64,000 bases of DNA from the NCBI GenBank assembly GCA_030041335.1, contig JASHOB010000138.1:52077-116076 (forward strand), written 5' to 3'. Below, piece by piece: positions 38,140 through 47,378 of the stretch (positions within the stretch are counted from its first letter, which is position 1; each line of letters opens with the position of its first letter). The DNA comes from Alphaproteobacteria bacterium (GTDB lineage Bacteria; Pseudomonadota; Alphaproteobacteria; ATCC43930; CGMCC-115725). Both the position numbers and the translations under genes were made by a program. The notes beneath the pieces were generated by a model that was given only the letters and a program-made list of their open reading frames with translations, was not told the DNA's origin and did no database searches.

Positions 38140-38436
38140 CTGCCTAAGAACCCAGCCGATTCACCCTCAATCCGCTCCACCAATAGATGCGGTATCGTCG
38201 CCTGAAGGGCATAGAAGCAATCGCCGAGCTGCGGCAGTGTACGCTTCCGAAACGCCACGATGATAGTTCGTCCGCGAGTGCGAGGGACGTGGACTTCGGG
38301 TCTTTGGGACCCGTTGGCAAGTCCGCTGTGAAACCGCGCTTCTTCCACTTGGCGACGGTCTTTGGGTTGATCCCATCACGCCCAGCCCAAGGATCTCAGG
38401 CTCTGAAGAACCAGCCCCATCAAACCCTGGGATCAA
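38140..38436 (-). pseudogene. IS481-type transposase remnant, frameshifted and truncated
   Basis: Two - strand frames together give the N-terminal part of an IS481-family transposase. One frame reads GINPKTVAKWKKRGFTADLP then TGPKDPKST, the helix-turn-helix region. After a shift near 38265-38280 the other reads IIVAFRKRTLPQLGDCFYAL then QATIPHL. Similarity ends after IPHL, so the catalytic DDE part is missing and the copy is dead. No terminal inverted repeats are evident. It lies between pyc and the patatin gene, in about 460 bp with no other gene. Confidence 0.75.
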
Positions 38437-38448
38437 CCTCTGACGTGC

Positions 38449-39576
38449 TCATGAACGCGCGGCATCTCCCCGCGAGCCATCCGTGAGATCGAAAATCTCG
38501 ACCCCCTGCGTCGGGCGAATTCGATCGCGCCATCGTGGGTCGTCGAGGGTTCTTTGAACGTCGCGTCTTCCCGCATCCCAGTGCTCTTCCATCGACAAGC
38601 GTGAGAATTCGTAGTCCATCGATGGTCCTTCATAGGCGTGGCTGCGATAAATCAAGTGCACGATCGTTACGGCTGCATCGCATGAATTCTCCGCCAGCAC
38701 GGCGACATCGGGATCCCCCAGCAGCTCCGACGGCAGTTTGGTCAGTAACCTGCTGTAGGCGGCTCGCAACTTCTGCCGCTTCATAAACTCGTCGGTATTG
38801 AGGCGCGTGCGGCTCGAATAGCGAATCTCCTTCTCGCGCGCGGCGACGCCAAGAAGGCTCTTCGGAACCAAGCCGCGGGCACTGAAGAGATCGACCTGGA
38901 AGATGCACATATCCGAACGTGGACCGGTATACTCAAGAACGTATTGCAACGGCGTATTGGAGACGAGGCCCCCATCCCAAAATGGTTCGCCGTCAATCTC
39001 GATTGGCGGAAAACCCGGGGGCAGCGCTCCGCTGGCCATGACATGCTCCGGTCCAATCCGACGCTCTTGGGTATCGAAATATGCAAAGTTGCCGGTGGTG
39101 ACTCCCACAGATCCCACGCTGTAACGTACCGCCCCGCTATTGAGGACCTCAAAATCGACCAGCTCCGTCAGCGTCGAGAGTAGTGGCGCGGTACTGTAGA
39201 GACTGATCGCGGCGCTGCTTCCTGGTTGCGCTAGTAGCGCCGGTACCACGCGCGGCGCGAAAAAGCCGGGAGCGCCGAACAACGACACCCCCAGCGCATT
39301 GAGCTCGTTCAGTGTTGCGCGTGCTCCGCCGGCGCCGAACGGGTTCAGCGCCACGCCATTGGTGACGCGGTGCCAAAATTGCCGCAGACGAGGCAGCCGG
39401 TTTTCCGGTCTGTTGCCGGCTATGAGTGCGCCGTTGATAGCGCCGATCGAGATGCCGGCGATCCATTCGGGCTCAATCCCGGCGTCGGCCAAAGCCTCGT
39501 AAGCTCCTGCCTGGTAGGCGCCGAGTGCCCCGCCACCCTGCAAGACTAACACCGTCTGCTCTCCCGGGAGGATCAT
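38449..39576 (-). CDS. Patatin-like phospholipase
   Basis: The 375-residue product has the patatin fold. The oxyanion hole glycine loop is VLQGGGALGAYQAGAYEAL, the nucleophile elbow is GISIGAING with Ser, and the catalytic Asp lies in WDGGLVSNTPLQ. The C-terminal third (RYSSRTRLNTDEFMKRQKLRAAY ... DYEFSRLSMEEHWDAGRRDVQRTL) matches the DUF3734-type extension of proteobacterial patatins. It probably hydrolyses acyl esters of phospholipids or polyhydroxyalkanoate-related lipids. ATG 39576 has GGAGGCGG upstream, so the longer frame is rejected. No signal peptide is seen. Confidence 0.92.
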   Translation of the reverse strand: MILPGEQTVLVLQGGGALGAYQAGAYEALADAGIEPEWIAGISIGAINGALIAGNRPENRLPRLRQFWHRVTNGVALNPFGAGGARATLNELNALGVSLFGAPGFFAPRVVPALLAQPGSSAAISLYSTAPLLSTLTELVDFEVLNSGAVRYSVGSVGVTTGNFAYFDTQERRIGPEHVMASGALPPGFPPIEIDGEPFWDGGLVSNTPLQYVLEYTGPRSDMCIFQVDLFSARGLVPKSLLGVAAREKEIRYSSRTRLNTDEFMKRQKLRAAYSRLLTKLPSELLGDPDVAVLAENSCDAAVTIVHLIYRSHAYEGPSMDYEFSRLSMEEHWDAGRRDVQRTLDDPRWRDRIRPTQGVEIFDLTDGSRGDAARS

Positions 39577-39896
39577 GTTGCCGCCTCCTTCGATGCCCCG
39601 TTGCTGTGCCGTCTTCACCGCAAATCGCACTAAGGGTGAACCTGGTCGATGACAGATCGAAGTCAATGGCGGCATGCCGATTGCGGACAGGTGCCCAAGC
39701 CTGCTGCGCACGTCGGCTAAACCTGAGCCGACGCCCAACCACGGCAAATATGCGCCCGCAGCGGAACGACGTTCGCAAGGTCTGGCTATGCCGATCTCTC
39801 GCAGCGCCAAATGAGCCCCTGGGCTTGAAACGCCCCGCGATCGATTTCCACCTTTTGCCGTTATATTAGGGGGGAGGCACAGATGACAGATGGGCC

Positions 39897-42479
39897 ATGG
39901 GCAGCGCTTCTAGTCTGAGGCGATATCGCGCCAAGCGGCATTTTGACAGCACGCCCGAGCCCCAGCCGGGCCGCGTCAAGAAGTCGGTTGGTCACGCCTA
40001 TCTAATCCAGAAGCATGCCGCCAGACAGTTGCATTACGATTTTCGCCTTGAGCTCGATGGCGTGCTCAAGAGCTGGGCAGTCGCCAAGGGACCCAGTCTC
40101 GATCCCGAGGTGAAGCGGCTCGCGGTCCATGTCGAGGACCATCCACTCGAATACGGCAAGTTCGAAGGGGTGATCCCAAAGGGCCAGTATGGCGGCGGGA
40201 CAGTGATGTTGTGGGATCGAGGCAGTTGGGAGCCACAAGAGGATCATCGCAACGTCGGCGCCGATTACGCATCAGGCAAGCTCAAATTCATCCTCCACGG
40301 CGAGCGGCTGAAGGGCGGTTGGACGCTGGTACGGATGCGATCCCGCCGTCCCGGGGACCACGGGGACAATTGGCTGCTGATCAAGGAAAACGATCAATAC
40401 GCCAAGCCCGGTGACAAGGATGAACTTTTGGCCGACGCGATGGAAAGCGTCAGCAGCGGAAAGACGATGGACGAGATCGCCGATCCCAGGGCCGCGAAAG
40501 TATGGAACTCCAATCGCGCTGACGGCAAGGCGGAGAGGCCGACAAAACGCGCGCCAGCACGGCGCCCGCCCACAGTCGGCAACATCGCCGGCGCCAAGGC
40601 CGCCGCGCTCCCAAAATTCGTCGCGCCCGAATTGGCAACTCCGGCGGCGCGCCCGCCCGAGGGTGAAGATTGGCTGTACGAGATCAAGATCGACGGCTAT
40701 CGCGTCTATTGTCGCCGGGACGGAGACAGGGTCGCCTTTCTGACCCGGACGGGACAGGATTGGACAGCAAAGTTCGGGCAACTCGCTGACGCGGTTAGGG
40801 CGCTGCCAGGCAATCGGTTTGCGCTCGATGGCGAGGTCGCGGTGTTCGATGCCGACGGACGATCGAACTTCGGCGATTTACAGCAGGCGTTGAGTGACAG
40901 GCATGACGACCGCTTGGCGCTGATCGCCTTCGATCTGCTCTATCTGGACGGTAAGGATCTGCGCGCCTTACCATTGATTGAGCGCAAGAAATTGCTGCGC
41001 AAGCTGATCCCGTCCTCGGTCGAGAGTGCGCAACTGCGCTATTCGGATCATGTTCGCGGTTCCGGCGCCAAAGTCCTCAATCACGCCAGAGAATTGAAGC
41101 TTGAGGGCATTGTGTCGAAACGCGCCTCGGCGACCTATCGCTCCGGTCGCGCCGGCGACTGGATCAAGACCAAGTGCAGCGCGAGCCAGGAATTCGTTAT
41201 TGGCGGCTTCACGGAAGGCGCCGGATCACGCAAGGGTGGCATCGGGTCTCTGTTACTCGGCTACTACCAGAACGGTTCGCTGCGCTATGCCGGCCACGTC
41301 GGCACCGGTTTTACGGCAAAGCAGGCGATTGATCTGCGCCAACGGCTGATGCGCATGAAAGCGGCGCACCCGGCCTATGCCAAACTACCGAAGGAGGCTA
41401 GACCGGGCGCGATTTGGGTCCGTCCTGAATTGGTTGGCGAGGTCGCGTTCAGCAACTGGACCAGCGATGGGGCGCTGCGCCACCCATCGTTCCGGGGGCT
41501 GCGCGAGGACAAGCCTGCCCGAACCGTTGGCCGGGAGGGCCCGGCTGCACTTGCCAGCGCCGCGCCGATCAAAAAGAGCGTCGACCGGGACAATGTGGTT
41601 GCGGGTGTGGTCATCTCTCACCCCGACCGCAAAGTCTTTCCCGATAGTCGCATCAGCAAGATCGATCTTGCGCGTTATTACGAGAGGGTCGCGGAATGGA
41701 TGGTGCCCGAGATCGCGGGTCGCCCGCTGAGCCTGTTGCGCTGTCCCGAGGGCATCGCAGGCGAATGCTTTTTCCAGAAACATTTCGCTCACGGTGTCGA
41801 ATCGTTGCGCCGAGTCGCCATCAAGGAGGAACGTGCGACCCGTGAGTATCTGGTGTTGCGCGATACCCACGATCTGGTCGCGCTGGCACAAGAGGGGGTG
41901 ATCGAAATTCACCCTTGGGGCGCGCTGGCCGACGATCCCGATTCGCCCGACCGTCTGATCTTCGATTTTGATCCGGCGCCGGAATTGCCGTTCACGGCGG
42001 TTATCGAAGCGGCTAAATCGTTGCGCGAGATGCTGGCAAAATTGGAGCTGACCGCCTTCGTCAAGACGACCGGCGGCAAAGGCTTGCACGTTGTGTTGCC
42101 CTTGCGGCGGGACGTCCCTTGGGAAGAGCTCAAAAGCTTCGCCCATGCCGTCGCGCTGATCGTGGCCGAGCGCGCTCCGGAACACTTCACCGCGAACCCC
42201 TTGAAACGGGAACGCAAGGGCCGGATCTTCCTCGACTATCTGCGGAACGGCCGGGGCGCGACCGCGGTCGCACCCTACTCGGTGCGGGCGCGGCCCGGTG
42301 CTCCGGTTGCCATGCCGATCCGTTGGGATGAACTGAAGCGGCACTTCAAACCAGATCGTTACGACATGCTAACAGTGCCAAGACTGTTGCAAGCCCGACG
42401 GAGCGATCCATGGGCCGAGATCGCGAAGCTCAGACAATCAATTGCGGCCGCCATCAAAACCTTGGGACGTGGCAAGTAA
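39897..42479 (+). CDS. ligD: DNA ligase D (NHEJ): phosphoesterase-ligase-polymerase
   Basis: The 860-residue enzyme repairs double-strand breaks with Ku. Residues about 10-190 form the 3'-phosphoesterase domain (HAYLIQKHAARQLHYDFRLE, GVIPKGQYGGGTVMLWD). About 235-545 form the ATP-dependent ligase, with Lys264 in YEIKIDGYR and the later KLEGIVSKR and WIKTKC motifs. About 565-860 form the primase-like polymerase domain (RLIFDFDPAPEL metal site, FVKTTGGKGLHVVLP). The PE-Lig-Pol order is common in alphaproteobacteria. ku lies 113 bp downstream on the same strand. Confidence 0.96.
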   Translation: MGSASSLRRYRAKRHFDSTPEPQPGRVKKSVGHAYLIQKHAARQLHYDFRLELDGVLKSWAVAKGPSLDPEVKRLAVHVEDHPLEYGKFEGVIPKGQYGGGTVMLWDRGSWEPQEDHRNVGADYASGKLKFILHGERLKGGWTLVRMRSRRPGDHGDNWLLIKENDQYAKPGDKDELLADAMESVSSGKTMDEIADPRAAKVWNSNRADGKAERPTKRAPARRPPTVGNIAGAKAAALPKFVAPELATPAARPPEGEDWLYEIKIDGYRVYCRRDGDRVAFLTRTGQDWTAKFGQLADAVRALPGNRFALDGEVAVFDADGRSNFGDLQQALSDRHDDRLALIAFDLLYLDGKDLRALPLIERKKLLRKLIPSSVESAQLRYSDHVRGSGAKVLNHARELKLEGIVSKRASATYRSGRAGDWIKTKCSASQEFVIGGFTEGAGSRKGGIGSLLLGYYQNGSLRYAGHVGTGFTAKQAIDLRQRLMRMKAAHPAYAKLPKEARPGAIWVRPELVGEVAFSNWTSDGALRHPSFRGLREDKPARTVGREGPAALASAAPIKKSVDRDNVVAGVVISHPDRKVFPDSRISKIDLARYYERVAEWMVPEIAGRPLSLLRCPEGIAGECFFQKHFAHGVESLRRVAIKEERATREYLVLRDTHDLVALAQEGVIEIHPWGALADDPDSPDRLIFDFDPAPELPFTAVIEAAKSLREMLAKLELTAFVKTTGGKGLHVVLPLRRDVPWEELKSFAHAVALIVAERAPEHFTANPLKRERKGRIFLDYLRNGRGATAVAPYSVRARPGAPVAMPIRWDELKRHFKPDRYDMLTVPRLLQARRSDPWAEIAKLRQSIAAAIKTLGRGK

Positions 42480-42592
42480 GGGACACATCATCTGGTGTAT
42501 TACGCTGTAATTTCAGTTGGTTGACCCGTATTCTTTGCGCCAAACTAAAGAATGGATTAGTATTGCTAAGGCCCTGATTCTGGAGGATTCCC

Positions 42593-43525
42593 GTGGCTCC
42601 GTCGCGCCCCTACTGGAAGGGCTATCTGAAGCTCTCCCTGGTCTCCTGTCCGGTCTCGCTTTATTCGGCGACATCATCGAGCGAGCGGGTATCGTTCCGC
42701 CAGATCAATCGGAACACGGGCAATCGCCTGCGGCAGCAGATGATTGACGAATTGACACGCGAGCCGGTTGAAGGTCCGGACAAGGCTCGCGGCTACGAAT
42801 ATGCCAAGAACAGCTATGTCTTGGTTGACGACGAGGAGCTCGATGCGATCGCCATCGAAAGCAATCACACGGTCGAAATCGACAAGTTTGTGCCCCGCGC
42901 GCAGATCGACGAACGCTTTTACGAATCGCCTTACTACCTGGTCCCGAACGACCCGGTGGGACAGGAAGCATTCGCGGTGATCCGCGAAGCGATGCGCGGC
43001 AAAGAACTGGTGGCGCTGGCGCGCCTGGTGCTAGCCAAGCGCGAGCGTGTCGTCATGCTCGAACCTTGGGACAAGGGCCTGGTCGCGATCACCCTGCGCT
43101 ACGGTTCCGAAGTCCGGGACGCCAAGGAATACTTCGACGAAATACCCAGCATTACCGTACCGACCGATATGCGTAAACTTGCCGAGCACATTCTCGAAAG
43201 CAAGGCCGCCGATTTCGAGCCCAGTCAATTCGTCGACCATTACGAAGAGGCGGTTGTCGAAATGCTGAAAAAGAAACAAGCCGGCTTGCCGATGCCCCGT
43301 GGCGCCGCTCAACCACCGCCGCACAATGTTATCAACCTTATGGACGCGCTAAAGCGCAGCCTCGCGAATGACCGTGGGCCGGCGCCTGCCGCCAAAAAGA
43401 CGAAAAAGAAAAGCGATGGTCAGCGTGAGATGCTGTTGCCACTTGCGGGCAAAGGTCCGGCACCGAAACCAGCCGAGAAACCCAAGCCCGCAACCCGTGC
43501 TGCGGCCCGCCGCAAGGCCGGCTGA
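42593..43525 (+). CDS. ku: Non-homologous end joining protein Ku
   Basis: The 310-residue Ku protein binds DNA ends and recruits LigD. The core starts RPYWKGYLKLSLVSCPVSLY and includes YEYAKNSYVLVDDEELDAI, YYLVPNDPVGQEAFAVIREA and RLVLAKRERVVMLEPWDKGL. The C-terminal 60 residues are rich in Lys, Pro and Ala (AAKKTKKKSDG, ATRAAARRKAG), the kind of basic tail that aids DNA binding in other bacterial Ku proteins. The start is GTG 42593 behind TGGAGGA. It ends 4 bp before the convergent ABC transporter stop. Confidence 0.96.
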   Translation: MAPSRPYWKGYLKLSLVSCPVSLYSATSSSERVSFRQINRNTGNRLRQQMIDELTREPVEGPDKARGYEYAKNSYVLVDDEELDAIAIESNHTVEIDKFVPRAQIDERFYESPYYLVPNDPVGQEAFAVIREAMRGKELVALARLVLAKRERVVMLEPWDKGLVAITLRYGSEVRDAKEYFDEIPSITVPTDMRKLAEHILESKAADFEPSQFVDHYEEAVVEMLKKKQAGLPMPRGAAQPPPHNVINLMDALKRSLANDRGPAPAAKKTKKKSDGQREMLLPLAGKGPAPKPAEKPKPATRAAARRKAG

Positions 43526-43529
43526 CCTT

Positions 43530-45320
43530 CTATTCGGCGCCAGCGACGCGGATTCGGACCGAATCTGCCATAGCCAAATCCGCTTCTTCGGGCAAAGTGA
43601 AATCGCGTTCGGCGCACGCGAACGATGTCACGTCGATGGTACGGTCGTGGAAGAAGCGCAGCGTGCCGCGATGGCCGACGCTGATAATGGTTGGCCGCCA
43701 TGGAGCATGGCGCAAGATCCGATAGCAGCGTGCCTCGCGCGCTTCGTCGACGGCCGAGGTCGCCTCGTCGAGGAACACCAGCGCCGGTTCGATCAACATG
43801 ATGCGGGCAAAGCCAAGCCGCTGCTGCTCCCCCAACGACAGCCGCTGCGCCCAATTGTCGACGGTATCGAGATGCGGCACCAGATCGGCCAACTGAAAGT
43901 CAGTGAGGAGCTGCGCAAGCCGCGCGTTCGGCACCTCGCCCTTTGTTCCGGGATAACGCAGCGCGTCGCCCAAGGTGCCGAGCGGCAAATAAGGGCGCTG
44001 AGGCAGGAACAGGCTGGTACCTGCGCCGACCCGGATTTGGCCTTGGCCAAAGGGCCAGATGCCGGCCAGGGCGCGGATGAGGGTGCTCTTGCCGATGCCG
44101 GTCGGACCGCAGATCAGTACAGCTTCGCCGCCGGCGACGGAGAAATTGACGCCGCGCATGATCGGCGTCGCATCGGGCAGCGCAATATCGAGATCGGTGA
44201 CCGAGACACCCTCGCCGGCACGCTGCAGCGCGATTTTTTGCGGCGCGCGTACCGCATCGACGATCAGGTCGAGTCGGGTCTGGAAGCCACTCAACCGTTG
44301 GGTCACGGCGAGCCAGGTGGCAATGTCGGTGTACGAGTTGATCACGAACGACAGAGCACTTTGCACCGAATTGAAGGCGCTCACCACCTGCATCAAACCG
44401 CCGAGGAGAATCTCTTTGGCAAAGAAACGTGGTGCCACCACCACAACCGGAAAGATCACCGCAACCTGGGCATAGCCGACCGTGAACCACGATAGCGTCT
44501 TCTGCCGCTTCATGATGCGCCAGAAATTATCGAACACATGCGCAAAGCGGCCGCGGAAGACATGCAGCTCGGCATGTTCACCGCGGAACAGCGCGACACT
44601 TTCGGCATTTTCGCGAAGCCGCATTAGAGCGAAGCGGAAATCGGCCTCGAGCCGCTGCTGAGCAAAGTTCAGGTTGATCAGCGGCCGCCCGATCTTCATC
44701 GTGAGCAAAGTGCCGAGGCCGGCATAGACCAACGCCGCCCACACCAAGTAAGCGGGAATATGAATGTTTCCCCAAGAGCCGAGCGGAATTCGTGCCGGTC
44801 CGGAGAGGCCCCAGAGAATGAACAAGAACGAAAACAGCGATACGATCGAGGTCAACAGACCCAGTGACAGGTTCAGCACATAGGAGGTGAAGGAGTTGAG
44901 GTCCTCCGAAATGCGCTGGTCAGGGTTGTCGGTCGGGTTGTTTTGAAGCGACAGCCGGTAATAGGCTTGATCCGTGAGCCATGCGCCAAGGTAGCGATCA
45001 GTCAGCCACCGACGCCAACGAATCTGCAACATCTGCTGCAGATAAACCGCGTATACCGAGAGGACAATGCTGATTGTGGCGTAAGCACAAAAAATTCCAA
45101 TCTGACGGAAGAACACTCCGCTGTTGAGTTCCTGCAATGCGTTGTAAAAGGCGTTGTTCCACTGGTTGAGGAGCACACTGACATAAACGTTGCCGAGATT
45201 AAGCCCGATCACAACGGCAAGCAGGCCCCAGGCCGACCATTTTTGCTCGGAGACCCAGTAAGGCCGCGTCAGACGCCAGGCCGCGCGCAATTGCCCGCGG
45301 GTATCCTCATTAAAATTCAT
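43530..45320 (-). CDS. ABC transporter, fused permease/ATPase (YddA/SbmA-BacA-like)
   Basis: The 596-residue protein has an N-terminal ABC_membrane_2 domain with about six helices. The family sequence ALQELNSGVFFRQIGIF, RWLTDRYLGAWLTDQAYYRL and DNPDQRISEDL is clear. A C-terminal ATPase follows with Walker A CGPTGIGKSTLIRALAG, signature LSLGEQQRLGFAR, Walker B LVFLDEATSAVDE and the switch His in ISVGHR. It resembles YddA and the Rhizobium BacA-related transporters, linked to uptake or export of peptides or very-long-chain fatty acids. The substrate is unknown. It is a half-transporter and should dimerise in the inner membrane. Confidence 0.92.
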   Translation of the reverse strand: MNFNEDTRGQLRAAWRLTRPYWVSEQKWSAWGLLAVVIGLNLGNVYVSVLLNQWNNAFYNALQELNSGVFFRQIGIFCAYATISIVLSVYAVYLQQMLQIRWRRWLTDRYLGAWLTDQAYYRLSLQNNPTDNPDQRISEDLNSFTSYVLNLSLGLLTSIVSLFSFLFILWGLSGPARIPLGSWGNIHIPAYLVWAALVYAGLGTLLTMKIGRPLINLNFAQQRLEADFRFALMRLRENAESVALFRGEHAELHVFRGRFAHVFDNFWRIMKRQKTLSWFTVGYAQVAVIFPVVVVAPRFFAKEILLGGLMQVVSAFNSVQSALSFVINSYTDIATWLAVTQRLSGFQTRLDLIVDAVRAPQKIALQRAGEGVSVTDLDIALPDATPIMRGVNFSVAGGEAVLICGPTGIGKSTLIRALAGIWPFGQGQIRVGAGTSLFLPQRPYLPLGTLGDALRYPGTKGEVPNARLAQLLTDFQLADLVPHLDTVDNWAQRLSLGEQQRLGFARIMLIEPALVFLDEATSAVDEAREARCYRILRHAPWRPTIISVGHRGTLRFFHDRTIDVTSFACAERDFTLPEEADLAMADSVRIRVAGAE

Positions 45321-45517
45321 CGACTCCTCGAGATAACCCCATTTTGACGGGTAAACCTAGCATGTCGCGGCGCCGGATGCTTCACTAGCGTAGATTGGAA
45401 CCGTTACCTGCTTGATGGACACAGGATGAAGGGTTTTTAACCTGACAGGGACAACCCCCCTTGGTAACGCGCTTCGCTTGTCATTCATGCAAGGCTATGC
45501 TTGATACCGCGCGACTT

Positions 45518-45592
<75 letters not shown>

Positions 45593-45630
45593 CTTTTCTG
45601 ACTGAGGCCAATCGATTTTCTGACTTCCGT

Positions 45631-45822
45631 TCACGCGGTGTTCTTGATCTGTCGCTGTTCCCAGCGACGCTGCATGACCTCCTCGTCCCAGCGTCCGCAA
45701 ACCGATACTGGAGGTGGAAACCCTCCGGTCTCGAGCCTCTTACGGTTGGCATAGAACCAGGAGCGGCTGCGACGAAGCTTCCGCGCTACATCTGTCGGGT
45801 GCAGGAGCGTCTTCCCCATCAT
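45631..45822 (-). CDS. AlpA-like helix-turn-helix protein (putative excisionase/regulator)
   Basis: The roughly 63-residue product reads MGKTLLHPTDVARKLRRSRS then WFYANRKRLETGGFPPPVSV and RWDEEVMQRRWEQRQ. This is the MerR/AlpA excisionase pattern: a helix-turn-helix, a wing with GFPPPV, then an Asp/Glu pair before a helix. Such small proteins sit next to tRNA attachment sites in integrative elements and direct excision or transcription. The frame is open further upstream to 45894, but that part overlaps the decayed traG, so the MMGK start is used. It lies 38 bp from tRNA-Thr. Confidence 0.65.
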   Translation of the reverse strand: MMGKTLLHPTDVARKLRRSRSWFYANRKRLETGGFPPPVSVCGRWDEEVMQRRWEQRQIKNTA

Positions 45823-45847
45823 GAGTCTGTAGGGCTTTATGGCCTCG

Positions 45848-46859
45848 CTATTCCCTTCGCGACTCGTCCGGCGACGCCAAACCGTCGACCGCAAGGCGGT
45901 CGTTGGCGGACTTGTTCAGCATTCCCCGCGCCTTCGACGCGACTACCGGATTGACGATGGAATGGTCCGCCGTGCGGAGATGATTGGTCTCCATCATGTG
46001 GCGTAGCGTGTGCTCGAAACTCCGCCGTGGATCGGAGAGGAAAGTCGCGACCCGCGACAGGGTCTTTGCCGGCGCGGCGTAGACGACATGGAGAATCACA
46101 CCGACCAGGAGCGAATGGCCGGTCTTCTCCCAATGGGAGCGGCGTTCGAGCGCGCCTTCGGGATCGGTCAACATGGCGGCGATGTTCTGCGCGTCGCGGA
46201 CTTCGTCCAGGCCCTCACGCACCTCAAGCACCGGGTTGTAGCGGGCCGAGCGCGCATCGGTCGGATTGAATAGCAGGCAATGAGAGAACCGGGCGCGCCA
46301 GCCCGTGGTCAATTGCCAGTTCTCGCCCTTGATGTCGTGGACCACGGCGCTGCCGGTCCAAAACAGAAGCGTCGGAATGACAAGCCCCACGCCCTTGCCG
46401 CTTCAGGTCGGGGCGAAGCCCATGACATGCTCCGGCCCATCGTGTCGCAGATAGCGGCCCATCAGCTGTCCGAGAAAGACACCAGCGGGCCGGAAAAGGC
46501 CGGCCGCCTCGACCTCGGGCCGGCTTGTCCAGCGCGACGACGGGTAGGTGGCTGCGACGCGGCCCTGCCGCGCCCGCCACAGCAAGCCGATGACAGCAAC
46601 CACGATGCCTGCCACGCCGCGCGAAGCCGCAATGATGCCCGCCTTGTTGGGGAGCGTCGGCACGTAGGCATCCAACGTGTACCCCATTCGAGGAGGCGCA
46701 ACGGGTAATAAACCGCGACAGAACTTCGAACCAGGACAAGCCCAGCCGCGGCTGATAGCCGAGCGCGGCAGCGAACCATTCGGTCGGCAACCAGAGTCCA
46801 CCGATCACGATGGCGAAGACGACAACGATCTGGCCGACGAGAAAGCACGTTAGGGTCAT
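45848..46859 (-). pseudogene. traG: traG/virD4 conjugal coupling protein, degraded
   Basis: TraG couples the relaxosome to a type IV secretion channel. The N-terminal membrane part is spread over three - frames (LVGQIVVVFAIVIGGLWLPT, VYYPLRLLEW, then LPNKAGIIAASRGVAGIVVA), so at least two frameshifts lie near 46670-46730. A TGA at 46403-46405 replaces the residue just before the Walker A SGKGVG. The ATPase part then continues (LVIPTLLFWTGSAVVHDIKG, CLLFNPTDARSARYNPVLEV) but stops after about 180 residues, with the C-terminal half missing. The gene cannot make a functional protein. Confidence 0.85.
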
Positions 46860-47378
46860 GGTTCCCAGTCCGAATAGGCGCGGGCCAGTCGCCCGCGAGA
46901 TGGATCAGGAATCGTCGAAATCCCCGAATTGGACAATCGCCTTTACACGCGCTCAGATAGACTCTTTTACGCCAGATGGCGCCACTACAATAACGTGTGC
47001 AAACGACAACAAAAAAGATTACGCCTGACCGTGAAACCCAGGAGCGGATGCAGCGCGCCATTGGGATGTCCCCACCGTGAACAACAGCATCACCATCGTC
47101 TGCAGTGAGCGCTCCCGCATGAGTTGGTGGGCAGGAGTTGGCCATGACCCGGCCGCGCTCTGAGTTCCTCTTGCGCCGCACTCAGTGGATGCCGTAATAC
47201 AATGATCTCCGACTGCAGCTGTGCTCGTGGCCGGAAGATTTAAGCCAGTTGATGTCCGCTTCACTCCGGGTGCGACTGACGTGCTGCATTGCCGAAAAAT
47301 TATGCGAAGGGTCCCTTCCGGACTCATGTAGCGCGACATCATTTACTCAGATAATCGTCGACCGCGCTTAGCAGGCCT
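46860..47378. other. Intergenic stretch between the traG relic and cyclase gene
   Basis: I see no recognisable gene in these 519 bases. A 107-codon - frame at 47019-47342 has no family resemblance. The sequence is somewhat richer in AT than its surroundings around 46960-47030. It probably consists of decayed island DNA. Confidence 0.4.
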
